Assembly (NCBI RefSeq): GCF_000333895.2
Contig: NZ_ANFM02000034.1
Coordinates: forward strand, 61,257 to 125,256
Source: Grimontia indica
GTDB taxonomy: Bacteria > Pseudomonadota > Gammaproteobacteria > Enterobacterales > Vibrionaceae
Reading direction: 5' to 3'
Length of the DNA: 64,000 nt
Below are positions 42,703-53,302 of this stretch, piece by piece (the first letter of the stretch is position 1; each line of letters begins with the position of its first letter). The translations under genes and the position numbers were made by a program. Below the pieces are notes generated by a model, which was given only the letters and a program-made list of their open reading frames with translations, was not told where the DNA came from and made no database searches.

Positions 42703-43442
42703 GCCCGCCCCCTTGAGACGACTTTGTCGAGCGGGCGGAAAATCAATGCTTCGAGCAGGAATATCACGGTTACAAACGCAAAGGTATAGGCAAGAATCCC
42801 GGCAATATCGAAAAACTGGAACATGGTGTGAAGCTTGAATCCAACACCATTGCTGCGACCTAACAGCTCTACAACTAGCACGATTTTCCAGATCAGTGAA
42901 AGTCCGGTACGTGCGGAAGCCATGATGTATGGATAAAGCTGGGGTAGGAAGACGTTAAGAAAGCGCTTAGTTGGGGGAAGGCGGAAGACCTTGGCAACAT
43001 CCATCAAATCATTATCAATCACCCGCGCCCCTTCGCGGATCATCTCAACAACGGTGGGGATCTTGTTCAGCGCTACGGCAGTAACGGCCGCGGTTTCCAC
43101 CAGACCAATGCTCAGGTAGCAAAGCAAGATTGTCACAAGAGCAGGGATATTGAGGGCAAGAATCAATAAGGGATCTGATAGCTCATTGAGCCTTGGAAAG
43201 CGACCCATCATGATGCCAAATATCACCCCGAGCACCATGGAAATAATGAAACTCAGAAATACGCGCCAAAGCGTGATGCCAAGATGAGAAAGCATCTGCT
43301 CATTGAGTAGCTCAAAAACAAACGCGTTGTAGACCTGAACAGGCGTTGGGTATTCGGCGCTGTTAACCAGCGCCGCTGACCACTGCCAGAACACCAGCAG
43401 TAGAATCGGAAGGAGATAGCGTTGGTAGCCTGGTAAGCGCAC
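42699..43442 (-). CDS. ABC permease, TauC/SsuC type
   Basis: 247 residues from a GTG start at 43442; no better ATG precedes TM1. Six TM segments. The EAA-like loop reads DVAKVFRLPPTKRFLNVFLP near 148-167, and the usual SLIWKIVLVVELLG segment follows. It sits between the binding-protein and ATPase genes and overlaps the ATPase gene by 4 bases. Confidence 0.85.
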   Translation of the reverse strand: MRLPGYQRYLLPILLLVFWQWSAALVNSAEYPTPVQVYNAFVFELLNEQMLSHLGITLWRVFLSFIISMVLGVIFGIMMGRFPRLNELSDPLLILALNIPALVTILLCYLSIGLVETAAVTAVALNKIPTVVEMIREGARVIDNDLMDVAKVFRLPPTKRFLNVFLPQLYPYIMASARTGLSLIWKIVLVVELLGRSNGVGFKLHTMFQFFDIAGILAYTFAFVTVIFLLEALIFRPLDKVVSRGRA

Positions 43443-43470
43443 TCGTCAGCAAATCCTCTTTGATATTTGG

Positions 43471-44463
43471 CTATGGTTGTAGCCAAAAGGTGCCGTCACT
43501 CAGTGAGGTTGATTCACCCACGAGTTTTGGCCCACCCTCTTTAGCGAGAATATCGAAGATCTGAGCTGCCGCTCTCAGCTGCTCGTCGCCGAAAGTCCCT
43601 GAGAACCCTCTGCGATAAGCAGCTTTCAACGCATTGAAAACGTCGTCATTCTCCGCTTTAGTGAGCGGTCGTATAACATCCCATTCTTGATCCGAAGCGC
43701 GTAGCAATGCTCTCGCTTCTGCGGATGTTTTCAAAAACGCTGAAACAAGAGATGGGTTCGCATTCGCCCACTTTTCATCGAACACCCAGCCAAGCATAGG
43801 CACTTGAGTGTTGATCCCTAAGCCTTCAACGATTTCATCAAGGCTAATAACGGGCTGGAATCCAGCCGCTTTGAGCCTTGCGCCGTAATGCCAGAAGTTG
43901 ATACCGACTGGGACTTTGTTTTGCATCAGAAGTTTGTTTAACAGCGGGGGCGCGACAAACTGTTGTTCAGTCAGTTCGCTGATGGCTTTGTCTTCTTTGG
44001 CTTCGCAATAGGCTTGGTAAAGAAGCCAGGTTTTGTCGACAGAACCACCCGCTATCCCGAGTGTTTCTCCGCTGATATCACAGGGAGAAGAAAGGGTTAA
44101 ATTCGAAGCGGCATACACGCCACCTGCGGTGGCAGATGTCGGAGAAAGCGTATAGGTTTTGCCTGCCGCTCGTTGTCTACTGACCCAAACCCAGTCGGAG
44201 AATATGACATCGACGGCGTCACCTTGTAAGGCCACGGAAGACGCGTTTTTCGAAGCCAGCGGCGTAATATCTAAAACAAAGCCAGCTTTCTCGTCCAGTT
44301 TGTGGCGTTTAATAACGTCCATTTCCCAGTTAATGGTACCGAACTTTAGAACCCCGACTTTAACCACTGGGAATTCGTTCGCGAGCGCTGAGAAAGATGT
44401 TGCTATCAGGACGGTGGCGGAGAACAGACTACGTATTAACGCAGCGGAGAACATTCTAACCAT
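43471..44463 (-). CDS. ABC substrate-binding protein, TauA/NrtA/NMT1-like
   Basis: 330 residues. Signal peptide ends at SALA (about 28). Mature start NEFPVVKVGVLKFGTINWEM, then GDAVDVIFSDWVWVSRQRAA, GGSVDKTWLLYQAYCEA and GINFWHYGARLKAAGF, as in periplasmic proteins of the SsuA/TauA group. The VGVLKFGTINWE opening is unlike classical TauA and suggests a different ligand. First gene of the three-gene operon (binding protein, permease, ATPase). Confidence 0.82.
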   Translation of the reverse strand: MVRMFSAALIRSLFSATVLIATSFSALANEFPVVKVGVLKFGTINWEMDVIKRHKLDEKAGFVLDITPLASKNASSVALQGDAVDVIFSDWVWVSRQRAAGKTYTLSPTSATAGGVYAASNLTLSSPCDISGETLGIAGGSVDKTWLLYQAYCEAKEDKAISELTEQQFVAPPLLNKLLMQNKVPVGINFWHYGARLKAAGFQPVISLDEIVEGLGINTQVPMLGWVFDEKWANANPSLVSAFLKTSAEARALLRASDQEWDVIRPLTKAENDDVFNALKAAYRRGFSGTFGDEQLRAAAQIFDILAKEGGPKLVGESTSLSDGTFWLQP

Positions 44464-44715
44464 GACGGTTAACCTCTTGATTCCGGTGGCAACAGATTTA
44501 AAACTAAGCAGTTAAGTGTTTATGCACAATGCTACTTTGTGACGAAAAAACACAATTGCTGTGTTGGAACAGTTGTAGGCATGTTGTTTTTGTTCAATGT
44601 GAGCGAGGCACTTGTGCCTCGCTCCAAAGGTCAACATACCCCAAGAAAAAAGACCATTGACCGAATAGGACCTGAGAGGAGGAGGTGATCAATGGGTTTC
44701 GCAAAAAGGGTTAAC

Positions 44716-46140
44716 TTAATGTGCAATCATCACATGCCGTATGGCGGTGTAATCATCCAATGCATACATCGACATATCTTTGCCATAACCCGAGCGTTTC
44801 ATGCCGCCATGGGGCATTTCATTGGTCAACATAAAATGGGTGTTTATCCAGGTGCAGCCATATTGAAGCCTTGCTGCCGTTGCCATGGCTTTACTGACAT
44901 CACGAGTCCAGATAGAAGAAGCCAAGCCGTAATCTGAGTCATTCGCCCAGGCTACCGCATCTTCAACATCTGAAAAACGTGTCACCGAGACCACAGGTCC
45001 AAAGACTTCCTTGCGGACGATTTCATCACTTTGCAGCGCCCCGGCGATGACAGTGGGTTCATAGTAAAAGCCATTCCCCGGTAGAGTTTTCCCACCTGTC
45101 ACAACTTCAATGTGTTTTTGGTTGGAAGCGCGCTCTACAAAGCTGGCGACGCGCTCTCGCTGGCGATGTGAGATAAGCGGACCAATATCGTTTGTCTCGT
45201 CATCATCATTGTTGTACTGGATGGTACTGACGGCAGCGCTGAGATCCGCTACTAATTTCTCGTAAACACTGTCACCGACATAAATACGGCAGGCGGCCGT
45301 GCAGTCCTGTCCTGCGTTGTAGTAACCAAAGTCTTTGAGTCCGGCAACCACGAGATCAATGTCCGCATCGTCAAATACAATAACAGGCGCTTTGCCGCCC
45401 AGTTCTAAATGTGTCCGTTTTACAGACTTACTCGCTGCTTCCATCACTTTCTTGCCGGTCGCAATATCACCGGTGATTGAAATCATATCAACGTCAGGGT
45501 GATTGATAAGTGCATTCCCAACAGTTTCACCGCGGCCAAGCACCACATTGACGACACCTTCAGGTAGCTCGCTGGCGAGAATATTAACAAGATGCAGGGC
45601 GGTGAGTGGTGTTTGTTCTGAAGGTTTGAACACAACAGTATTACCACCACCAATGGCGGGTGCGAGCTTCCAAGCGGCCATCATCAGTGGGTAATTCCAC
45701 GGTGCAATTGAGGCGACAACACCGACAGGATCACGGCGTAACATCGAGGTGAACCCTTCCAGATACTCTCCGGCCGCCGTGGTGGTTGTGCACCTTACTG
45801 CGCCTGCAAAGTAGCGGAAGCAGTCAACGATAGCAGGGATTTCATCATTGAGAACCGCACCATAAGGTTTCCCGCAATTGAGCGATTCAAGTCGCGCAAA
45901 CTCTTCAGCAGAGGCTTCGATGCGGTCGGCAATTTTCAGCAAGCATGCCGATCGCTCCGCAGGCGTTGTGCGCGACCAGTGCGTAAAGGCTTTTCGGGCC
46001 CAAAAGACCGCGCGGTCAATTTGATCTCTGGAGGCTTCCGGCAGCTCAATGATGGTTTCCCCATTTCTTGGGTTCAGTATGGTTTCTTTCGCATCCTGGC
46101 CAGCTTCTATGCTTTTACCAATCAACATGTTTGTGTCCAT
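44716..46140 (-). CDS. patD: Gamma-aminobutyraldehyde dehydrogenase
   Basis: 474 residues, standard ALDH length. Catalytic Cys in [13 protein letters not shown], general-base Glu in [10 protein letters not shown], cofactor loop [12 protein letters not shown], and [20 protein letters not shown]. It follows four ydcSTUV-like transport genes in the same order as E. coli ydcSTUV-patD. This supports oxidation of 4-aminobutanal from putrescine to GABA with NAD+. Starts 9 bases after the permease stop. Confidence 0.88.
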   Translation of the reverse strand: MDTNMLIGKSIEAGQDAKETILNPRNGETIIELPEASRDQIDRAVFWARKAFTHWSRTTPAERSACLLKIADRIEASAEEFARLESLNCGKPYGAVLNDEIPAIVDCFRYFAGAVRCTTTTAAGEYLEGFTSMLRRDPVGVVASIAPWNYPLMMAAWKLAPAIGGGNTVVFKPSEQTPLTALHLVNILASELPEGVVNVVLGRGETVGNALINHPDVDMISITGDIATGKKVMEAASKSVKRTHLELGGKAPVIVFDDADIDLVVAGLKDFGYYNAGQDCTAACRIYVGDSVYEKLVADLSAAVSTIQYNNDDDETNDIGPLISHRQRERVASFVERASNQKHIEVVTGGKTLPGNGFYYEPTVIAGALQSDEIVRKEVFGPVVSVTRFSDVEDAVAWANDSDYGLASSIWTRDVSKAMATAARLQYGCTWINTHFMLTNEMPHGGMKRSGYGKDMSMYALDDYTAIRHVMIAH

Positions 46141-46149
46141 GAATCCTCC

Positions 46150-46965
46150 TCACTTTCCTTGTCCGCCAATGTGGCTGCCTTCACGCGTCACGTAATAGGC
46201 GATAAGAATTGGTAGAAATGTCACCAGAACGACGACCATAGCAACAACGTTGGTGACGGGTCTTTGCCTTGGTCGCACAAGCTCTTCCAACATCCAGATG
46301 GGCAATGTGGCTTGTTGTCCTGCAGTAAATGTGGTGACGATAACTTCGTCAAATGAAAGGGCGAATGCCAACATGCCACCTGCCAATAATGCGGTGGCGA
46401 TATTGGGCAAAATCACGTATCTGAAGGTCTGGAAGCTGTTTGCACCCAAATCCATAGAAGCTTCAATTAATGCGCCTGAGGTCCGGCGAAAACGCGCTAC
46501 CGCGTTGTTGTAAACCACAACAATACAAAAGGTGGCGTGGCCCAATACGATCGTCCAATAGGAAAACGGAATGTCAGCCAGATTGAACGCTGAGCGAAGG
46601 GCAATCCCCGTAATAATGCCTGGCAGTGCGATAGGCAAAATCACCAACAGGGAAATGGTTTCGCGCCCAAAGAAGCGAGATCGCGAAACTGCTGCCGCAC
46701 AGAGTGTTCCCAACACCATGGCGATGATGGTTGCCAAGCTGGCGACCTTCAGCGAAAGGGTTAGCGCCTCCCAAACATCAGGGCGGTTCCAGGTCACCTC
46801 AAACCAGCGCAGCGTGAAACCTGGTGGCGGCCACTGGTAGCTCTTTTCTTCAGTCGTAAACGCGTAGACAAATATCAACAGAATAGGCAGGTGCAAAAAG
46901 GCCAGCCCACCGAAAGCGGCGACTTTCAACAACCAAGGTGCTTTGGGGGAAGAATTAGAGTGCAT
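46150..46965 (-). CDS. Putrescine-type ABC permease, YdcV/PotC-like
   Basis: 271 residues, six TM segments. N-terminal helix [11 protein letters not shown], then [23 protein letters not shown] loop [20 protein letters not shown] near residue 180. Overlaps the upstream permease gene by 11 bases and is followed closely by patD. Matches the fourth gene (ydcV) of the ydcSTUVW order. Confidence 0.86.
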   Translation of the reverse strand: MHSNSSPKAPWLLKVAAFGGLAFLHLPILLIFVYAFTTEEKSYQWPPPGFTLRWFEVTWNRPDVWEALTLSLKVASLATIIAMVLGTLCAAAVSRSRFFGRETISLLVILPIALPGIITGIALRSAFNLADIPFSYWTIVLGHATFCIVVVYNNAVARFRRTSGALIEASMDLGANSFQTFRYVILPNIATALLAGGMLAFALSFDEVIVTTFTAGQQATLPIWMLEELVRPRQRPVTNVVAMVVVLVTFLPILIAYYVTREGSHIGGQGK

Positions 46966-47911
46966 TGAAAGCCCCCATGCGCTTCGCGCCCATTAGATAG
47001 AAACCCATGATCACGATTGGGACCACCGAGAAGGCTGCAGCAAGAGGAATATTCCCAGCAGTGCCTTGGTGAGAGTAAACGGCTTGCCCGATAAACAGGC
47101 GGGATGAACCGATGATCTGAGGGATGATGTAATCCCCCAGTGTCAGTGAAAACGTAAAGATCGAGCCCGCGACCATACCTGGGAGCGCCAAAGGGAGCAG
47201 CACATGGCGGAACGTCTGAAGTGGCTTTGCGCCCAGATCTGAGCTGGCTTCCAGCATGCTCGACGGTACGCGTTCAAGCGAAGCTTGCAGCGGCAAGATC
47301 ATGAAGGGTAACCAGACATAAAGGAATACCAAAAAGGTTCCTGTATAACTCACAGACAGCGAGTTACCACCAATGATGGGTATTGAAAGGTAGGCGTTAA
47401 GCAACGCATCTAGGTGCAGTTGGGTAAGCAGCCAGTTAAGAATGCCTTCTTTGGCGAGGATGAGTTTCCATGCATACACCTTGACCAAATAGCTCGACCA
47501 AAGTGGGAGCATCACCCCGAGATAGAACAGGGCCTTCCATTTCCCATGTGCGTAGCGGGCAGCAAAGTAAGCAACGGGAAAAGCAATGATCGCAGCGCCA
47601 ACTGTCACGAATGCCGCCATAGATACGGTACGGACAATAATGTCGAGGTTGGCGGCGCTGAAAAGTTCGCCGTAGGTTTTCAGTGTAAATTCGTACTGAA
47701 TCAGTCCGGTGAACTCATCGATGGAAAAGAAACTTTGGATGAGAAGTGCAAACAAACTGCCCAGATAGACGACGCCCAGCCAAAGTACGGGGGGGCCAAG
47801 AAGAATCGCGAGCAAAACGCTTGGCTTTCTCCAAAGTAAATCCGAGAAGCTGACCAATAATCCTTTTGAAGCTGCACTGGGTGTTGTGACAGTAGAGGCT
47901 TGATGATTCAT
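46955..47911 (-). CDS. Putrescine-type ABC permease, YdcU/PotB-like
   Basis: 318 residues. Six TM helices with a longer N-terminus (about 30 residues before TM1). EAA loop [20 protein letters not shown] near residue 218. Overlaps the ATPase stop by 4 bases (ATGA type), so translation is coupled. Pairs with the YdcV-like permease. Confidence 0.86.
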   Translation of the reverse strand: MNHQASTVTTPSAASKGLLVSFSDLLWRKPSVLLAILLGPPVLWLGVVYLGSLFALLIQSFFSIDEFTGLIQYEFTLKTYGELFSAANLDIIVRTVSMAAFVTVGAAIIAFPVAYFAARYAHGKWKALFYLGVMLPLWSSYLVKVYAWKLILAKEGILNWLLTQLHLDALLNAYLSIPIIGGNSLSVSYTGTFLVFLYVWLPFMILPLQASLERVPSSMLEASSDLGAKPLQTFRHVLLPLALPGMVAGSIFTFSLTLGDYIIPQIIGSSRLFIGQAVYSHQGTAGNIPLAAAFSVVPIVIMGFYLMGAKRMGAFNAL

Positions 47912-48894
47912 TTGGCCTCCATCAAATGCAGGTCGGTGGGCTGCCAGTTCACGCGAACCTGCATACCTTCTTCTGGCAGCACGGACGAAGACGGCGCGAG
48001 CAACGAGAGGGCGTAACCTTCAACATTCAGGCTTATCTTTGTCATCACCCCTAAGAAGCTTCTTCCTGTGACCGTGGCGCGTAGGCCTCCTTCATTCACG
48101 AGGTTAACGGCTTCTGGCCGCAGGCTTGCCCATCGTGATTCTCCGTTAAGACGCTCGACAAATTGCGGTGGCAAAACATTGGATGAACCCACGAAGTCGG
48201 CGACAAACCTTGACGCGGGATTACGATAGATGCCTTCCGGTGAGTCTACCTGCATGGCACGCCCTTCTGAGAAAACCGCAATCCTGTCAGCCATGGAAAG
48301 TGCTTCACTTTGGTCATGGGTAACAAGCACGAAGGTAATGCCCAATTGACGTTGCAGCGATTTCAACTCTTCCTGCATTTGCTCCCTGAGCTTGAGATCA
48401 AGCGCACCGAGAGGTTCATCAAGAAGCAGTACACGGGGCTTGTTGACCAGTGCACGAGCCAGGGCTACGCGCTGACGTTGCCCACCGGAAAGTGCAGCCG
48501 GGCGTCGGTCTGAAAAACCATGAAGCTTAACCATCTCCAGCGCACTTTCAGCTTCCCGGTAGCGTTCGCTTTTTCCAACGCCTGCGATCATCAACCCATA
48601 TGCCACGTTGTCGAGAACGTTGAGATGAGGGAAGAGCGCATAGTCCTGAAACACAGTATTTATCTGTCGTTGGTAGGGCGGAATGCCCGACACACTTTCA
48701 CCGAATAGCCTGATATCTCCAAAGGAGGGCTGTTCAAAACCTGCAATAAGGCGAAGACTGGTGGTTTTCCCTGAGCCTGAAGGACCAAGTAAGGCAAAGA
48801 ATTCACCTTCTTCGATAGACAGGGTTAGATCATCAACAGCCTTAACATCGCCGTAGCAACGTGAAACCGATTGGAAACTCACAGCATCGGACAT
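47908..48894 (-). CDS. Putrescine-type ABC ATPase, YdcT/PotA-like
   Basis: 328 residues. Walker A GPSGSGKTT at about 37-45, Q-loop VFQDYALFPHLNV, signature [15 protein letters not shown], Walker B VLLLDEPLGALD, H-loop LVTHDQSEAL, and a C-terminal TOBE domain from about 235. A short gap (39 bases) separates it from the binding-protein gene. Confidence 0.88.
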   Translation of the reverse strand: MSDAVSFQSVSRCYGDVKAVDDLTLSIEEGEFFALLGPSGSGKTTSLRLIAGFEQPSFGDIRLFGESVSGIPPYQRQINTVFQDYALFPHLNVLDNVAYGLMIAGVGKSERYREAESALEMVKLHGFSDRRPAALSGGQRQRVALARALVNKPRVLLLDEPLGALDLKLREQMQEELKSLQRQLGITFVLVTHDQSEALSMADRIAVFSEGRAMQVDSPEGIYRNPASRFVADFVGSSNVLPPQFVERLNGESRWASLRPEAVNLVNEGGLRATVTGRSFLGVMTKISLNVEGYALSLLAPSSSVLPEEGMQVRVNWQPTDLHLMEAK

Positions 48895-48933
48895 CGTTAC
48901 CTCCTTGTGTCCGGGGAATCCTTGAAGGTGGCC

Positions 48934-50094
48934 TTAACGGCCACCTATCACACCAATGTAATCAGATACCCAACGGTAGTAGGGCACGCACTGACCTTGG
49001 CTCTTACACTTGGAGACAGGGGTTTGCCAGAACTTAATGCGGTCAAACTCTTCCATTCCGTTGAGTTTGCAACCTGCGGCAGTTTGCATGCCGCGGCCAT
49101 CTGTACACGCTGCGGGTACACTGGGGTTTGCGCCAAACCATACTGAGAGATCGCTTTGAAGGTTCGAAGCAAGGGTATGTTCCATCCAAAGGTATGCACA
49201 GTTAGGGTTGTCAGCGTCAGCGTGCATCATGGTGGTATCCGCCCAACCTGTGGCCCCCTCAACTGGGATGGTTGATGAAATAGGCTGTTTGTCTGCAGCG
49301 AGCAGATTGACCTGAAATGGCCAAGAGCCTGAGGCTACCATGCCTTCATTCTTAAAGTCGTCAATCTGGATGAAGGCATCATGCCAGTAGCGGGAAACTA
49401 ATTTTCTTTGCTGTCTGAGTAAATCAAGCGCCGCGTTGTATTGTTCCTGATTGAGCTCGTAAGGGCTGGTGATGCCTAGCTCAGGTTTATGGTGCATCAG
49501 ATAGTTGGCGGCATCTGCGATGTGTATTGGTCCATCGTAGGCTTGAACACGTCCCTTGTTGGTGTTCCCATCTGGCAGTGTGACTTCCTCGAAAACCACG
49601 TTCCAACTGGCTGGCGCTTCCTTGAAAACGTCCTTGTTGTACATCAATACGTTGGGTCCCCACATGTAGGGAGTCCCGTAATGTGTGCCATCAACGGTAT
49701 GCCAAGGCGCGTTTTGCAATCGCTTGTCGACGGTCTTCCAGCTTGGGATCAGGTCAATATTGACGGGTTGCACGCGCTTACCCGCAATCAACCGCAAAGA
49801 GGCGTCGCCAGAGGCAGTGACCAAATCAAAACCACCTTCGTTCATCAAGGCGACCATTTCGTCTGATGTGTTGGCAGTTTTGACGTTTACCTTACAGCCT
49901 GTGGCTTTTTCAAACCCCGTTACCCAATCAAAATCAGGGGATGTCTCACCGCGCTCGATATACCCCGGCCAGGCGACAATGTTTACCTGACCTTCGGGTT
50001 TACCGATCTTGGTGAGTGCATCTGCTGTCGCAGCGCTCGAGGCGGCGAAAATGAAAGTGGAGGCGATAAGTGCGGTAATCCTTGTCTGATTCAT
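48934..50094 (-). CDS. Putrescine-type substrate-binding protein, YdcS-like
   Basis: 386 residues. Signal peptide to about residue 25 (SAATADA). Mature protein with GQVNIVAWPGYIERGETSPD, FEKATGCKVNVKTANTSDEM, GGFDLVTASGDASLRLIAG and GTPYMWGPNVLMYNKDVF, typical of the YdcS/PotD group. Four cysteines near the end (CAYLW, PAACTDGRG, AAGCKLNG, SKCKSQGQCVPYYRW) suggest disulfides. Its leader holds a long inverted repeat (50109-50172). Confidence 0.86.
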   Translation of the reverse strand: MNQTRITALIASTFIFAASSAATADALTKIGKPEGQVNIVAWPGYIERGETSPDFDWVTGFEKATGCKVNVKTANTSDEMVALMNEGGFDLVTASGDASLRLIAGKRVQPVNIDLIPSWKTVDKRLQNAPWHTVDGTHYGTPYMWGPNVLMYNKDVFKEAPASWNVVFEEVTLPDGNTNKGRVQAYDGPIHIADAANYLMHHKPELGITSPYELNQEQYNAALDLLRQQRKLVSRYWHDAFIQIDDFKNEGMVASGSWPFQVNLLAADKQPISSTIPVEGATGWADTTMMHADADNPNCAYLWMEHTLASNLQSDLSVWFGANPSVPAACTDGRGMQTAAGCKLNGMEEFDRIKFWQTPVSKCKSQGQCVPYYRWVSDYIGVIGGR

Positions 50095-50108
50095 TTCCTT
50101 TCTCTCCC

Positions 50109-50172
50109 TGTGTACTTCTCAAAAAACGAAAGTCGGAATCAACCTTTAGAAGCTTTGTTTTTTGAGTACACA
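50109..50172 (-). promoter_or_regulatory. Long inverted repeat in the leader of the putrescine operon
   Basis: Arms TGTGTACT..TCAAAAAAC (50109-50127, plus strand) and GTTTTTTGAGTACACA (50157-50172) pair perfectly except for a 2-base bulge, with a 29-base spacer. On the mRNA the second arm ends about 14 bases before the start codon, next to the AAGGAAA ribosome site. It could be a leader hairpin acting on translation or a paired operator. Confidence 0.55.
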
Positions 50173-50247
50173 TTTACAAATGGGATATCCAGAAGAGAGG
50201 TATAGGAAAATCCGATACCAGAAGTAACTACAGGAAAAATAGATTTT

Positions 50248-51156
50248 TTATCGTGAGCGCTGTTTGTGATGAGACTGGGCGACGTTGATAAAACCTTGAA
50301 CGTGAGGTTGGAGTTTTGAGCCTTTTCGCCACACCACACCAATTCGGATAACAGGGAGCGAGCCCGAGATGTCTCGTGATTCAATGCGATCACCATCCAG
50401 CGACCAAGGCCGGTAAACCATATCCGGCAATAAAGTGACTCCTGCGCCAGTAGCGACCATATTACGGACGGCTTCAACGGAGCGCGTGCGGAATACGATG
50501 TCTGGGCGCGTATTTAATGCGCTCAACAATTTGTGTGTGGTGGCTTCGATTTCCTCGATATTGAGCATGACCAAGGGCTCATCCGAAATATCGTCGAGTG
50601 AGATAGAGTCGCTGGTGGTTAATCTGTGCCCAATCGGCAGCCAGAGCCGATATGGAGAAACATCCAATGTTTCTGCTTCGAGTGCCATTAGGTCCTGATC
50701 TTCATCGAGTAGGATCACAGCAGCATCAAGTTCTCCCCCAATCAAAAGATGCTCGAGATATTCACTGTTGTCTTCGATAACGGCGATTTTTACGTAAGGA
50801 TAAGCACGTTTATAACGTGAAAGAATATCAGCTAATACATAGCCTGAAACTAGCGCCGTCACGCCAATGTTAAGTTCCCCTTTGGAAGTAGAGCTCTCTG
50901 GAGAAAGAGATAAGCGTGCATCGGAGACTTGCCCAAGGATTGTTTTGGCATGCCGCAGGAAGTGATGACCATTCCGGGTGATATTCAGACCCCTTGGATG
51001 GCGTTCAAACAAAAGCACCCCGAGATCAGCCTCAAGATCTTTTATCGCGTCCGTTATTGCGGACTGGGAGATAGAAAGCAACTGGGCGGCATGGGACATA
51101 CTGCCTTGCTCTGCAGTAGCGACGAAGTACTGCAATTGTCGCAACGTAAAAGCCAA
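50248..51156 (-). CDS. LysR-family transcriptional regulator
   Basis: 302 residues. The winged HTH at 1-60 reads FTLRQLQYFVATAEQGSMSH, AAQLLSISQSAITDAIKDLE. The effector domain (about 90-295) has GELNIGVTALVSGYVLADIL and TGAGVTLLPDMVYRPW. It points the same way as the putrescine operon, 153 bases upstream of ydcS, so it is the natural candidate regulator. Divergent from the ABM monooxygenase gene. Confidence 0.88.
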   Translation of the reverse strand: MAFTLRQLQYFVATAEQGSMSHAAQLLSISQSAITDAIKDLEADLGVLLFERHPRGLNITRNGHHFLRHAKTILGQVSDARLSLSPESSTSKGELNIGVTALVSGYVLADILSRYKRAYPYVKIAVIEDNSEYLEHLLIGGELDAAVILLDEDQDLMALEAETLDVSPYRLWLPIGHRLTTSDSISLDDISDEPLVMLNIEEIEATTHKLLSALNTRPDIVFRTRSVEAVRNMVATGAGVTLLPDMVYRPWSLDGDRIESRDISGSLPVIRIGVVWRKGSKLQPHVQGFINVAQSHHKQRSR

Positions 51157-51271
51157 AAGTGATTAATCCATTGAAATGACTCTTCTGATTGTAGAGCATT
51201 GAAGCGTATTTGAAGCTATCCCAAAGACTGAGATACTTCCTGTAGGCAATTGAGCGAAGGAGAAAATGATC

Positions 51272-51595
51272 ATGTCTGACATTGCGAAAACCCCAGAGCC
51301 GCCTTATTACGCTGTGATATTCACCAACCACCGAACAGAGATCGATGAAGGCTATGGAGAGATGGCCGAGCGAATGGTTGAGTTGGCAGCTGAGCAACCT
51401 GGTTTTCTGGGCATTGAATCGGTCAGGGAGGGATTAGGTATTACGGTCTCGTACTGGAAAGACCTCGAATCCATCAAGCAATGGAAAGTAAACATGGAGC
51501 ATGTAGAAGCCCAGAAAATGGGGCGAAAAAAATGGTATCAGGCCTTTACAACACGAATTGCCAAGGTTGAGAAGGAGTACAGTCTGTCAGACTAA
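51272..51595 (+). CDS. Antibiotic biosynthesis monooxygenase (ABM)-domain protein
   Basis: 107 residues, dimeric ferredoxin-like ABM fold: YYAVIFTNHRTEIDEGYGEM, MVELAAEQPGFLGIESVREG, ITVSYWKDLESIKQWKVNME and HVEAQKMGRKKWYQAFTTRI. The start at 51272 gives a 9-base spacing from AAGGAG; an ATG two codons earlier is also possible. Related proteins act as heme-degrading or cofactor-free oxygenases. The function here is open. Confidence 0.82.
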   Translation: MSDIAKTPEPPYYAVIFTNHRTEIDEGYGEMAERMVELAAEQPGFLGIESVREGLGITVSYWKDLESIKQWKVNMEHVEAQKMGRKKWYQAFTTRIAKVEKEYSLSD

Positions 51596-51936
51596 AAATG
51601 TTAGTCAAATAAGACTGTTATGGTCGGATGTACAAGATAGATAAATTTTTAACTTGGTTTTCTCAAAAAAGAACCGCTGAGTTAAAAGTAAAGACGTACG
51701 TTGACCTTATGTATCTTATCCACAAATACTGTGAATAAAAAACACCAGTAGCAAATAATAAACAAGTGAGTGTTAAATGCGCATGGTTGCGTAAGGCCTA
51801 TTTCGGCTGTTTGAAGGTGTTTATTGTATTGGGCTGTAAAAAGTTTGTTTGGCCATCGGCATGTCCGGATTAAGAAAAATACATGATGAATAATCATTCA
51901 GATTCATATCTATGATGGGCATACCGATGGCAGTTA

Positions 51937-53211
51937 TCAAATGGCGTGATGGGTTAGCTGATGACTTGCCCCTTCCTCCTGTTGCCACTTATCGATCACT
52001 ACCGCAGCAATCAGATCCCCTTCAACGTTAACAGCGGTTCTGAAGGTATCCAGTGGGCGTTCAATCAGCAATAGTATGGCAATCGCTTCAAGGGGAATAC
52101 CCGCCGCCAGAAGTACCATCTGCATACCGGACATAGAACCTGAAGGCATTCCTGGCGCGCCAATGGAAGACACCATGGCCATGATAAAGATCATCACCAA
52201 TCCTGAGGTTGTCAGATCGACACCAAAGAGCTGAGCAAGAAAAATCGCAGCTACCCCTTCAAACAGTGCTGTGCCATCCATGTTCATGACAGAGCCAAGA
52301 GGTAAAACCATACTGCTGGTCGTTTGAGATACCCCAAGTTCCTGCTCTGCAGTCTGCATCGAAAGGGGCAGGGTTGCAGAGCTAGAGGAAGTCGCGAATG
52401 CCATGGCCATTGGGGCAGACAATGCTTTAAAGAGACGCTTGAAACTTATCCCAGTGATGAATTTTGCAATACCCGGCAACACTATGGCGCCGTGGATCAG
52501 GGTGAGCGTAAACACCAATACGGCAAACAGGGCCAATTGCTTGAACAGCAAACTACTGCCGGAGACAGAAAATTCAAAAACGATGGAAAAAACGGCCAAT
52601 GGAGCAAGCTTGATGATACCGTTGACGATTTTATTCACGCCTTTGTTTAATCCATTGATCACCTCAAATAACGAATGTTTCTCAGGTAGTGTCGACACTA
52701 AGGCCAAACCGAGCATAAATGAGAATAAGACAATCGCGAGAAGGTTACCTTCGGACAAGGCTTGTATTGGGTTGACAAGTGCCATCGAGAATAGTTTTTC
52801 TGCAATCGCCCCACCATTAGCGGCTTCAGCGCTAATCAATTTGACCTCTTCGCCCACTGGCACAATCGATGTCAGTGGCTCCCATGGTGGGAGCAGTAAC
52901 GACGCACCCAGCCCGAGGCTGATAGCAATGAAAGAGGTAAAGCTATAAAACAGTATCGTGGTTCGGCCTATCTTTTTTAACCGCATTGTTGAGCCAATAC
53001 TGGTGATACCTTGCAGCAGTGACAGCATCACAACAATGCCTACCACCATTTTGAGCAAACCCAGATAAGTGGTTTTACCCAGTGCGATCAATTGATACCA
53101 GTCTTGCTGAGCGACCTGATCGTCAATGGAGAAGAGGCGGGTTATGGCCCAAGCTGAGAAAGCGGCAAACGCTAGCTGTAAAGGGAGAGACTGACGAAGT
53201 TTAGTCCACAT
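51937..53211 (-). CDS. Dicarboxylate/amino acid:cation symporter (DAACS family)
   Basis: 424 residues from the ATG at 53211 (MWTKLRQSLPLQLAFAAF); the frame upstream of it is not supported. The re-entrant serine-rich loop is ATSSSSATLPLSM, and the sodium-binding GSVMNMDGTALFEG motif and MVSSIGAPGMPSGSMSGMQM follow. These are GltP/DctA family hallmarks. It imports acidic amino acids or C4-dicarboxylates with Na+ or H+. Confidence 0.9.
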   Translation of the reverse strand: MWTKLRQSLPLQLAFAAFSAWAITRLFSIDDQVAQQDWYQLIALGKTTYLGLLKMVVGIVVMLSLLQGITSIGSTMRLKKIGRTTILFYSFTSFIAISLGLGASLLLPPWEPLTSIVPVGEEVKLISAEAANGGAIAEKLFSMALVNPIQALSEGNLLAIVLFSFMLGLALVSTLPEKHSLFEVINGLNKGVNKIVNGIIKLAPLAVFSIVFEFSVSGSSLLFKQLALFAVLVFTLTLIHGAIVLPGIAKFITGISFKRLFKALSAPMAMAFATSSSSATLPLSMQTAEQELGVSQTTSSMVLPLGSVMNMDGTALFEGVAAIFLAQLFGVDLTTSGLVMIFIMAMVSSIGAPGMPSGSMSGMQMVLLAAGIPLEAIAILLLIERPLDTFRTAVNVEGDLIAAVVIDKWQQEEGASHQLTHHAI

Positions 53212-53273
53212 TATTGTTATTCCAAAAATTCTCAGCGCGCTGGAAAACTGAGCTGAAAAAGCAAGCGATAAGG

Positions 53274-53302
53274 CACTGAGAAGTGTTTTGCACTTCTCAG
53301 TG
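53274..53302. other. Perfect 12-bp hairpin between NDH-2 and symporter genes
   Basis: CACTGAGAAGTG and CACTTCTCAGTG pair exactly around TTTTG, 30 bases downstream of the NDH-2 stop. The nearest T tract on the minus strand (CTTTTT) lies about 14-20 bases further, so it is not a canonical terminator. A second palindrome, GTGACAGTGTCAC, sits at 53313-53325. Confidence 0.65.
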
